Assembly (NCBI GenBank): GCA_002375695.1
Contig: DFMO01000011.1
Coordinates: 186,001 to 250,000, forward strand
DNA: 64,000 nt
DNA from: Flavobacteriaceae bacterium UBA3591
GTDB lineage: Bacteria > Bacteroidota > Bacteroidia > Flavobacteriales > Flavobacteriaceae
Direction: 5' to 3'
Shown here: in pieces, positions 1-5,261 of the stretch
Layout of the letters: each line of letters opens with the position of its first letter
How positions within the stretch are numbered: the first letter of the stretch is position 1
Notes under the pieces: generated by a model
Told to the model about the DNA's origin: nothing
What the model saw: the letters and a program-made list of their open reading frames with translations, nothing else
Database searches by the model: none
Program-made: the position numbers and the translations under genes

Positions 1-600
1 TTTGTCAAAGAATTTAAAGGCGAATCGATATGCATTGTATGCGGAAGCACTTGGCCCGAAGATGAAGCCGTGCTTTTAAATTATATAAACACTGCACCCG
101 AAAATGTAAAATTTATAATCGCCCCTCATAATATTCACACCGAAAAGATTGCTTCTTTTGCAAAAAAACTAACTAAAAAGGTACTATTACACTCCAAAAA
201 AGAATCGGTCAACATAGCCCTTTACGACGTTTTAATTATAGATTGTATTGGGTTGTTGACTAAACTTTACTACTATGCCAACATTGCCTATGTCGGAGGC
301 GCGATGGGCAAAACTGGACTTCACAACATTCTTGAAGCTGCCACCTTTGGGGTACCTATTGTTATTGGAAAAAACTACCAAGAATTTCCAGAAGCGATAA
401 GACTTCGAAATTTATCGGGGCTTTTTGTGGTTAATGATGCTAAAGAAACGGCTTCCATTTTATCTAAATTGGTAACAAATAAAAACTTCAGAGAAAAAAC
501 AGGAATGATTGCCGGTCATTTTGTCAATCAAAATACAGGGGCTACACAAACCGTTATAAACTGGATAAACAATAACTTACAGCTCTCTAAAACCTCCTGA
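1..600 (+). CDS. waaA: 3-deoxy-D-manno-octulosonic acid (Kdo) transferase, C-terminal part
   Basis: The reading frame is open from the first base of the window, so the gene starts upstream and about 199 residues are visible. This family transfers Kdo from CMP-Kdo to lipid A precursor at the inner membrane, an early step of LPS core assembly. Seen: the motif CGSTWPEDE at the window edge and the nucleotide-sugar-binding stretch GGAMGKTGLHN followed by LEAATFGVPIVIG, both typical of the GT-B C-terminal domain of WaaA/KdtA. The stop is at 598-600 and a 122-bp gap separates it from the lipoprotein genes. A start could be called at the in-frame GTG at 70, but upstream family-specific sequence shows that this is internal. 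Confidence 0.9.
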   Translation, partial: FVKEFKGESICIVCGSTWPEDEAVLLNYINTAPENVKFIIAPHNIHTEKIASFAKKLTKKVLLHSKKESVNIALYDVLIIDCIGLLTKLYYYANIAYVGGAMGKTGLHNILEAATFGVPIVIGKNYQEFPEAIRLRNLSGLFVVNDAKETASILSKLVTNKNFREKTGMIAGHFVNQNTGATQTVINWINNNLQLSKTS

Positions 601-692
601 AAACCAAGAAATATTTAAAATTTCTGCTAATTAATTAATAAAACATTCACATTTTTTAGTATTTAATTATACAATTCATAAATTTTATAAGT

Positions 693-700
693 TAGTTTTG
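693..700 (+). promoter_or_regulatory. Putative -7 promoter element of the small-lipoprotein cluster
   Basis: TAGTTTTG matches the Bacteroidota sigma-A -7 consensus TAnnTTTG and lies 23 nt before the first lipoprotein ATG. I see no convincing -33 TTG at the usual distance. Inference from sequence only. Confidence 0.45.
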
Positions 701-722
701 TTACAAACAAATAACCTTACTT

Positions 723-941
723 ATGAAAAAGTACATTTTAGCCTTAGGTATATTTACCGTATTAATGGCTTCTTGCCGAGAGCAAAAAACTGAAACAAAA
801 GAAGTTATCCGCGAAGTACACGTAGAAACTGAAACTACCGAAGATCGCGAAGGAGTTTTAGAAAGAGCGGCCAAAGAAGTAGATAAAGAAGTTAACGAAG
901 AGATTGACAAAACTATTGAAGACATCGGTAACGATGATTAA
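723..941 (+). CDS. Small acidic lipoprotein (72 aa), first of a tandem trio
   Basis: Function unknown. A lysine start (MKKY), a hydrophobic segment and the lipobox LMASC put the lipidated cysteine near residue 18. The mature part starts CREQ and is about 54 residues of charged, mostly Glu/Asp/Lys sequence with no further hydrophobic segment, consistent with an outer-membrane-anchored helical or disordered peptide. It shares the SCR(E/D) junction and acidic composition with the genes at 962, 1242 and 4522, so these look like one diverged paralog family. A serine-rich minus-strand frame covers the same DNA and is taken as a shadow. Spacing to the next gene is 20 nt, so co-transcription is likely. 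Confidence 0.75.
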   Translation: MKKYILALGIFTVLMASCREQKTETKEVIREVHVETETTEDREGVLERAAKEVDKEVNEEIDKTIEDIGNDD

Positions 942-961
942 TCATTAAATCAACAAACATT

Positions 962-1213
962 ATGAAAAAGATAATTTTAAGTTTAGCATTAGTCGCAGCA
1001 TTTAGCACCTCGTTTGTATCGTGCCGTGACACAAAAGAAGCAGACGACATAGAAGATGTAGCAGATGACTATAACGACACTATGGACGATGTTGAAGATG
1101 AAGTTGAAGATATGGCCGATGATAACACATCGCAACGTCTTGAAAACGACCTTGAAGAAGGTGTAGATGAAATAAAAGAAAACACCGGAACGGGTGGTAC
1201 AGATGATATTTAA
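962..1213 (+). CDS. Small acidic lipoprotein (83 aa), second of a tandem trio
   Basis: Function unknown. N-terminal MKKIILSLALVAAF signal and the lipobox FVSC with the mature start CRDTKEADD. The acidic residues directly after the lipidated cysteine resemble surface-exposure signals described for Bacteroidota lipoproteins, although Arg at +2 is not the canonical residue. The mature chain is dominated by Asp/Glu pairs and ends GTGGTDDI. It lies 20 nt after the first lipoprotein gene and 28 nt before the third. No enzymatic motif is present. Confidence 0.75.
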   Translation: MKKIILSLALVAAFSTSFVSCRDTKEADDIEDVADDYNDTMDDVEDEVEDMADDNTSQRLENDLEEGVDEIKENTGTGGTDDI

Positions 1214-1241
1214 AATATTAGAAACACACTAAAAAACACCT

Positions 1242-1499
1242 ATGAAAAAGATTAAATTAATCTTAGTATTTGCAATTTTTTCAACTTTAATTTTTACATC
1301 TTGTAGAGAACAAGCAAAAGAAGAAGAAATTTCAGAAACCGAAACTTTGATCCAAGAAATGCGAGAAGAAGGCGCAGATATTGAGGTTAAAAGTGATGAC
1401 GGTGAGTCAAAAATTAAAATGGAAACCGAAAATAAAGAGGTGAAAATTAAAACCGACGAAGACGGTGATTCCAAAGTAAAAGTTGACGTAGACGATTAA
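1242..1499 (+). CDS. Small acidic lipoprotein (85 aa), third of a tandem trio
   Basis: Function unknown. Signal peptide with lipobox IFTSC and mature start CREQAKEEE. The second half alternates acidic and lysine residues with short beta-like repeats (residues 50-85: IKME, VKIK, VKVD), so it may differ in fold from its helical-looking paralogs. It is followed 22 bp later by a strong hairpin terminator. The overlapping minus-strand Ser-rich frame is a shadow. Paralogy rests on gene position, length, composition and the SCRE junction rather than on clear alignment. Confidence 0.72.
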   Translation: MKKIKLILVFAIFSTLIFTSCREQAKEEEISETETLIQEMREEGADIEVKSDDGESKIKMETENKEVKIKTDEDGDSKVKVDVDD

Positions 1500-1521
1500 T
1501 ATTGCTTGAAGTTTAAAAATT

Positions 1522-1554
1522 AAAACCGACTAACAAATTAGTCGGTTTTTTTTT
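1522..1554. terminator. Intrinsic terminator between lipoprotein trio and repressor gene
   Basis: A perfect 12-bp stem (AAAACCGACTAA with TTAGTCGGTTTT) with loop CAAA is followed by a run of T. It ends the lipoprotein operon on the plus strand. It also overlaps the stop codon of the converging repressor gene (1538-1540), so it probably works for both. Confidence 0.85.
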
Positions 1555-2320
1555 GGGCAATACCGCTCATTTGAGCCTTTAATTCATTCATAGATTGCTG
1601 AAGTTGTTTTAACAAATTACTCTCCTCGGGTTCTTCAATACCAAAAGATAATTTACTGTTAACCAACCATAATTCTTGTATATCTTTTACTTTAACATCA
1701 ATAGGAAGATAATTTTCATTTAAGGAAATTAAACGTACATTTTCTGGGTTGTTGGGCACTTTTTGTAGCTTTTTAACCAATACCGAATCTTGTAATACAA
1801 CAATATAAATTTTATTATCGGTAGCCTCATAAATACTGGGCACTGCTTTTCCTAAAACCCATTCTTTCGGTCTAATATTAGGCAACATACTATCCCCTTC
1901 AACTTGAAAACCTCTATACGAAGCGTTTCTATATTCGGGCAACGGAATGTTAAAAGCAGGAAGCGTTTGATACCATCCAACATCGTGAATATTGTTAGGA
2001 TACCCAGCCGCAGCTTTTTGATTCACCAAAACAATTGAATCTTCACCTGTAGTATCCAAGGTTAATACTTTTGGACTTACATCACCCCGATTTGTATCTA
2101 TATATTTTTCAAAACTTTTACCATAAATCCATAGCGGATTGATGTTAAATTGAGCCATCAATTCCATTACTACTTTTCCGGTAATTTTGGTTTTCCCTCT
2201 TTCAATATCGGCTGTCGTAGACCCAATGCCCAGTAATTCGGCAAAGCCTTGTTGAGTATGCCGCAGTTCTTCACGTAGTTTTTTAAAGCGCTGCGCTTCG
2301 ATAGTTAGTTTCGTTTCCAT
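1538..2320 (-). CDS. XRE-type HTH repressor with S24 (LexA/CI-like) peptidase domain
   Basis: Two-domain repressor of 260 residues from the ATG at 2320. A longer frame from 2347 would start upstream of the -7 box and is less likely. Residues about 8-55 form an XRE helix-turn-helix (AQRFKKLREELR, then GFAELLGIGSTTADIERGK). Residues 100-225 form an S24 fold: EGDSM gives the nucleophile Ser144, LVKK gives the general base Lys183/184, and AAAGY contains an Ala105-Gly106 bond where LexA-type autocleavage could occur. The family represses target genes until RecA-stimulated or other self-cleavage, although some members are cleavage-dead. It diverges from the radical-SAM gene across 101 bp with four dyads. 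No phage genes lie nearby, so it appears to be a chromosomal regulator. Confidence 0.85.
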   Translation of the reverse strand: METKLTIEAQRFKKLREELRHTQQGFAELLGIGSTTADIERGKTKITGKVVMELMAQFNINPLWIYGKSFEKYIDTNRGDVSPKVLTLDTTGEDSIVLVNQKAAAGYPNNIHDVGWYQTLPAFNIPLPEYRNASYRGFQVEGDSMLPNIRPKEWVLGKAVPSIYEATDNKIYIVVLQDSVLVKKLQKVPNNPENVRLISLNENYLPIDVKVKDIQELWLVNSKLSFGIEEPEESNLLKQLQQSMNELKAQMSGIAQKKTD

Positions 2321-2323
2321 ACA

Positions 2324-2331
2324 CAAATATA
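2324..2331 (-). promoter_or_regulatory. Putative -7 element of the S24 repressor gene (leaderless)
   Basis: On the minus strand the bases read TATATTTG (TAnnTTTG), ending 3 nt before the ATG at 2320. If used, transcription would begin at or within a base or two of the start codon, giving a leaderless mRNA. The first dyad (2341-2351) would lie just upstream of this box. Confidence 0.45.
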
Positions 2332-2340
2332 ATATTAATT

Positions 2341-2351
2341 GGAACATATCC
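2341..2351. promoter_or_regulatory. Candidate repressor operator 1
   Basis: GGAACATATCC, of the form GGA-N5-TCC. First of four similar 11-bp dyads between the divergent repressor and radical-SAM genes. Its position would block the repressor's own promoter. Confidence 0.55.
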
Positions 2352-2363
2352 TAAATTAATTCT

Positions 2364-2374
2364 GGAATAAATCC
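2364..2374. promoter_or_regulatory. Candidate repressor operator 2
   Basis: GGAATAAATCC, second GGA-N5-TCC dyad, 23 bp after the first (start to start), in the centre of the divergent intergenic region. Confidence 0.55.
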
Positions 2375-2382
2375 ATTAATTT

Positions 2383-2393
2383 GGAATATTTCC
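2383..2393. promoter_or_regulatory. Candidate repressor operator 3
   Basis: GGAATATTTCC, third dyad, 19 bp after the second. It lies immediately upstream of the TAATTTTG box of the radical-SAM gene. Confidence 0.58.
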
Positions 2394-2394
2394 G

Positions 2395-2402
2395 TAATTT
2401 TG
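2395..2402 (+). promoter_or_regulatory. Putative -7 element of the radical-SAM/DUF4130 operon
   Basis: TAATTTTG matches TAnnTTTG, 20 nt before the ATG at 2422. It is sandwiched between dyads 3 and 4, so repressor bound to either would be expected to block it. No clear -33 TTG at the usual spacing. Confidence 0.5.
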
Positions 2403-2412
2403 GCGATATTCC
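2402..2412. promoter_or_regulatory. Candidate repressor operator 4
   Basis: GGCGATATTCC, whose reverse complement GGAATATCGCC resembles dyad 3 with one changed outer base. It starts 19 bp after dyad 3 and overlaps the expected transcription start of the radical-SAM gene. Confidence 0.5.
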
Positions 2413-2421
2413 AAATTTACT

Positions 2422-3705
2422 ATGAATTTTGACAGAATAAATGAAAAATTGAGCATATTAGCCGATGCTGCAAAGTACGATGTGTCCTGCTCTTCAAGCG
2501 GAAGCAAAAGACAAAACAAAAACAAAGGTTTGGGCAATAGTGATGGTATGGGGATTTGCCATAGCTACACCGAAGATGGTCGCTGTGTTTCTCTTTTAAA
2601 AATCCTTTTAACCAACCACTGCATTTTTGATTGCGCCTATTGCGTTACTCGAAAAAGTAACGATATAAAAAGAGCCGCGTTTAAGGTGCAAGAAGTTGTA
2701 GACCTCACTATTAATTTTTACCGAAGAAATTATATTGAAGGGTTGTTTTTAAGTAGTGGTATTTTTAAAAATGCCGATTATACCATGGAACGGTTAATTG
2801 CCGTTGCCAAAAAACTTCGCGAAGAAGAAAACTTTAATGGCTATATTCATTTAAAATCTATTCCAGGGGCAAGTGATGAACTTATGCGGGAAGCCGGTCT
2901 CTACGCCGATAGACTTTCAGTAAATATTGAAATTCCAACAGAAAAAGGCCTAAAACTTTTGGCACCCGAAAAAGATCGAAAAGATTTTATTAAACCAATG
3001 GAAAAGGTTAAAAATGAAATTGTTCAATATAAAAGCGAGAAAAAACTATTAAAAAAAGTGCCTATTTACGCCCCGGCCGGACAAAGCACTCAAATGATAG
3101 TAGGCGCTAGCGGCGAAACCGATGCCGAAATTATGTACACTTCGGCTTACTTTTATAAATCTTTTAATTTAAAAAGAGTTTACTACTCGGGGTATATCCC
3201 TATTAGCTACGACGATAGACTTCCTTCAATTGGTACTTCTGTTCCCGTTTTACGCGAAAACAGACTTTACCAAACCGATTGGCTTTTGCGATTTTACGGT
3301 TTTGATGTGCGCGAATTGCTAAATAAAGAACACCCAAATTTAGAATCAGATATCGACCCAAAACTAAGCTGGGCGCTACGAAACTTAAATCAATTTCCTA
3401 TTGACGTAAACAAAGCAGATTTACGAATGCTTTTGCGCGTGCCAGGCTTAGGAGCAAAATCTGCTCATAAAATTATTAACGCCAGAAAGTTTCGAAAACT
3501 AAATTGGGAAAACTTAAAATTAATTGGCGTTGCCCTTAACCGCGCAAAGTATTTTATAACCTGCGAGTCGCGAGTTTTTGAAACTAAAGATCGAACCGCA
3601 GCGCAGCTCAAAAGCTTAATTTTAAGTAATTCTAACAGTAAATTTAGAAAAGATATAGGTCCTCAATTAAACTTATTTGATGCTCCAAACTTAAAAACTG
3701 CGTGA
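2422..3705 (+). CDS. Putative DNA modification/repair radical SAM protein (TIGR03916 type)
   Basis: 427 residues. The cluster motif is CIFDCAYC (Cys67, 71, 74), the CxxxCxxC that binds a 4Fe-4S cluster for SAM cleavage. Extra cysteines at 23, 46 and 55 precede it. Residues 326-352 (PIDVNKADLRMLLRVPGLG then AKSAHKI) form a helix-hairpin-helix of the ComEA type, which binds DNA non-specifically. Near the C terminus QLNLF (415-419) matches the sliding-clamp-binding pentapeptide. The family is known from its genomic link to a DUF4130 protein and to family-4 uracil-DNA glycosylase, but its substrate is unknown to me. Its stop overlaps the GTG start of the DUF4130 gene by 4 nt. A divergent S24 repressor and four dyads suggest stress-inducible expression. 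Confidence 0.88.
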   Translation: MNFDRINEKLSILADAAKYDVSCSSSGSKRQNKNKGLGNSDGMGICHSYTEDGRCVSLLKILLTNHCIFDCAYCVTRKSNDIKRAAFKVQEVVDLTINFYRRNYIEGLFLSSGIFKNADYTMERLIAVAKKLREEENFNGYIHLKSIPGASDELMREAGLYADRLSVNIEIPTEKGLKLLAPEKDRKDFIKPMEKVKNEIVQYKSEKKLLKKVPIYAPAGQSTQMIVGASGETDAEIMYTSAYFYKSFNLKRVYYSGYIPISYDDRLPSIGTSVPVLRENRLYQTDWLLRFYGFDVRELLNKEHPNLESDIDPKLSWALRNLNQFPIDVNKADLRMLLRVPGLGAKSAHKIINARKFRKLNWENLKLIGVALNRAKYFITCESRVFETKDRTAAQLKSLILSNSNSKFRKDIGPQLNLFDAPNLKTA

Positions 3706-4469
3706 AAACAATTTTAATTTACGACGGTAGTTTTGAAGGCTTGTTATCTACTGTTTTTTATATCTACGAATACCAAATAGACCAATTTTCGGTTGTTAAA
3801 ACCGAAGAATATGTCGCCAACTTTTTTGACAAAAAAGAGGAAATAATTTCCAATTCAAACAAGGCAAATAGGGTGTGGAAGGCGCTTTCAACCAAAATAA
3901 GTGCCAATGCAAAGCGCAAATTATACAAAGCTTTTTTAAGCGAATTACCCGGGATAGAAAATAAAATTTGCCACTTTATTCAATTGGCATTTGCTTCAAA
4001 ATACAAGATTGAAAAAGACTTTTCAAATCCCACAATTTTAGAGATTTCAAAAGTTGTAAAAATGGTAGACCGCGAAAAACATAGGATGGATGCCTTTGTA
4101 AGATTTCGACAAACAAAAGACAATATTTATTTCGCCACAATTGAACCCGATTTTAATGTACTTCCTTTAAATTCAGATCATTTCAGAGAAAGATATGCAG
4201 ACCAAAAATGGATTATTTACGATGTAAAGCGGAAATACGGCTTATTCTACAACTTAAATACCGTAACCACTATTACACTCGAAATTGATGAGGCTATTAA
4301 TAACAAACAGAATGAATTGACATTTTTTAGCGATACCGAAGTTGAATTTCAGCAGCTTTGGGGTAACTATTTTGAGCATACCAACATAAAATCGCGAAAA
4401 AACACGAGTCTCCACATAAAACACGTTCCAAAACGATATTGGAAATATTTAACTGAAAAGAAAAATTGA
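3702..4469 (+). CDS. DUF4130 / TIGR03915 probable DNA metabolism protein
   Basis: 255 residues from a GTG start that overlaps the previous stop (GTGA), so the two are translationally coupled. Family hallmarks seen: YDGSFEGLLS near the N terminus, VDREKHRMDAFVRFR near residue 125, and a C-terminal NTSLHIKHVPKRYWKYL. In the wider family this domain is sometimes fused to a uracil-DNA-glycosylase-like domain; here it stands alone at about the length of the DUF4130 unit. It probably works with the radical-SAM protein on damaged or modified DNA, but no activity can be assigned from sequence. Confidence 0.85.
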   Translation: MKTILIYDGSFEGLLSTVFYIYEYQIDQFSVVKTEEYVANFFDKKEEIISNSNKANRVWKALSTKISANAKRKLYKAFLSELPGIENKICHFIQLAFASKYKIEKDFSNPTILEISKVVKMVDREKHRMDAFVRFRQTKDNIYFATIEPDFNVLPLNSDHFRERYADQKWIIYDVKRKYGLFYNLNTVTTITLEIDEAINNKQNELTFFSDTEVEFQQLWGNYFEHTNIKSRKNTSLHIKHVPKRYWKYLTEKKN

Positions 4470-4483
4470 AACTTTTTTTTAAT

Positions 4484-4491
4484 TACTTTTG
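4484..4491 (+). promoter_or_regulatory. Putative -7 element for the fourth acidic lipoprotein
   Basis: TACTTTTG matches TAnnTTTG, 30 nt before the ATG at 4522, so this gene probably has its own promoter separate from the DUF4130 gene. Confidence 0.45.
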
Positions 4492-4521
4492 CTCATTATT
4501 AATCACTAATCCAATATTATT

Positions 4522-4779
4522 ATGAAAAAAATATTTTTATCTCTATCTGCAATTGCATTAGTAGCATCTGTTTACTCTTGTAGAGAAACTACTCAAGAAA
4601 ATGCTGAAGAAACTGCAGAATCTATTGAAATGGAAGCTGAAAACGCTGCTGAAGAAGCAGGAAGAGCAATCGATAACGCTGCCGATGCAACTGAAGAAGC
4701 TGCTGAAGATACTGGCGATGCAATTGAAGATGCTGCTGAAGAAGCTGGCGATGAAATTGAAGAAGCTACAGACAAATAA
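4522..4779 (+). CDS. Small Ala/Glu-rich lipoprotein (85 aa) with 11-residue helical repeats
   Basis: Function unknown. Signal peptide MKKIFLSLSAIALVAS and lipobox VYSC give a mature protein starting CRETTQENAEE. The rest is almost only Ala, Glu, Asp, Ile, Gly and Thr, with a period of about 11 residues (EEAGRAIDNAA, DATEEAAEDTG, DAIEDAAEEAG), which predicts an amphipathic helix resembling LEA/apolipoprotein-type repeats. It shares the SCRE junction, size and acidity with the trio at 723-1499 and has its own promoter-like box and terminator. Other frames over it are shadows caused by the repetitive codons. Confidence 0.75.
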   Translation: MKKIFLSLSAIALVASVYSCRETTQENAEETAESIEMEAENAAEEAGRAIDNAADATEEAAEDTGDAIEDAAEEAGDEIEEATDK

Positions 4780-4805
4780 GAAACAATATTCTTGTTAAAT
4801 AAAGT

Positions 4806-4836
4806 AAGCCTTTTCTTAACCGAAAAGGCTTTTTTA
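4806..4836 (+). terminator. Intrinsic terminator after the fourth lipoprotein
   Basis: 10-bp stem AAGCCTTTTC / GAAAAGGCTT with a 6-nt loop, followed by a T-rich tail, 26 nt after the stop codon. Confidence 0.8.
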
Positions 4837-4876
4837 TTTGCAATAAATTTAAATTACTTTACCTTCAATAGTTTAT

Positions 4877-4915
4877 AAAAAAAAATCCTCAATGTTTTTC
4901 AACAAAGAGGATTTT
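4877..4915 (-). terminator. Intrinsic terminator of the tRNA-Gly/tRNA-Leu transcript
   Basis: Read on the minus strand, AAAATCCTC and GAGGATTTT form a 9-bp stem with a 16-nt loop, followed by a long T run. It begins 2 nt beyond the tRNA-Leu 3' end. Confidence 0.75.
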
Positions 4916-4916
4916 G

Positions 4917-5001
4917 TACTCGAGGCGGGACTTGAACCCGCACGGCCAAGATGGCCACAGGATTTTAAGTCCGGCGTGTCTACCAATTCCACCACTCGAG
5001 C
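4917..5001 (-). tRNA. tRNA-Leu (anticodon TAA)
   Basis: 85 nt with a long variable arm, as expected for leucine. The acceptor pairs GCTCGAG with CTCGAGT (first pair G-T wobble). The anticodon loop reads ACTTAAAAT on the RNA strand (anticodon TAA) and the T arm contains GGTTCAAGTCC. CCA is not encoded. Confidence 0.93.
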
Positions 5002-5089
5002 ATTTACGCAGAAAAAAACTGCATACTAAAGTTGTCTAAAACAACTTGGACTTAACTAAAAATACCAACAAGGTCGGTATTTAAAGCTG

Positions 5090-5162
5090 AGCGAAAAACG
5101 GGATTCGAACCCGCGACCTCCACCTTGGCAAGGTGGCGCTCTACCAGCTGAGCTATTTTCGC
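5090..5162 (-). tRNA. tRNA-Gly (anticodon GCC)
   Basis: 73 nt. The acceptor pairs GCGAAAA with TTTTCGC, the D arm is AGCTCAGCTGGTAGAGC, the anticodon loop TTGCCAA gives GCC, and the T arm is GGGTTCGAATCCC. CCA is not encoded. It lies 99 nt after the mutS stop and 88 nt before tRNA-Leu on the same strand, probably one transcript. Confidence 0.95.
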
Positions 5163-5261
5163 AGTATTTTTAAAAGAACGTTGCTTCGCATTGTAAGCGG
5201 TGGCAAATTTAAAAATTTTCGTTCAATCACAAAGTGTTTTTTCAGAAATTATTAGAGAATT

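Noticed and set aside
701..925. Ser-rich minus-strand frame opposite the first lipoprotein
   Set aside because: Low-complexity shadow; the plus-strand gene has a clear lipobox.
1538..2347. S24 repressor as a prophage CI repressor
   Set aside because: No integrase, terminase or structural phage genes lie near; it is flanked by lipoprotein and repair genes.
2321..2347. Upstream Met (2347) as the start of the S24 repressor
   Set aside because: It would lie upstream of the TATATTTG box at 2324-2331 and add nine residues without homology; the Met at 2320 starts the HTH domain.
4593..4775. Ser/Ala-rich minus-strand open frame opposite the fourth lipoprotein
   Set aside because: Shadow of the repetitive Ala/Glu codons of the plus-strand gene; no signal, promoter or homology.
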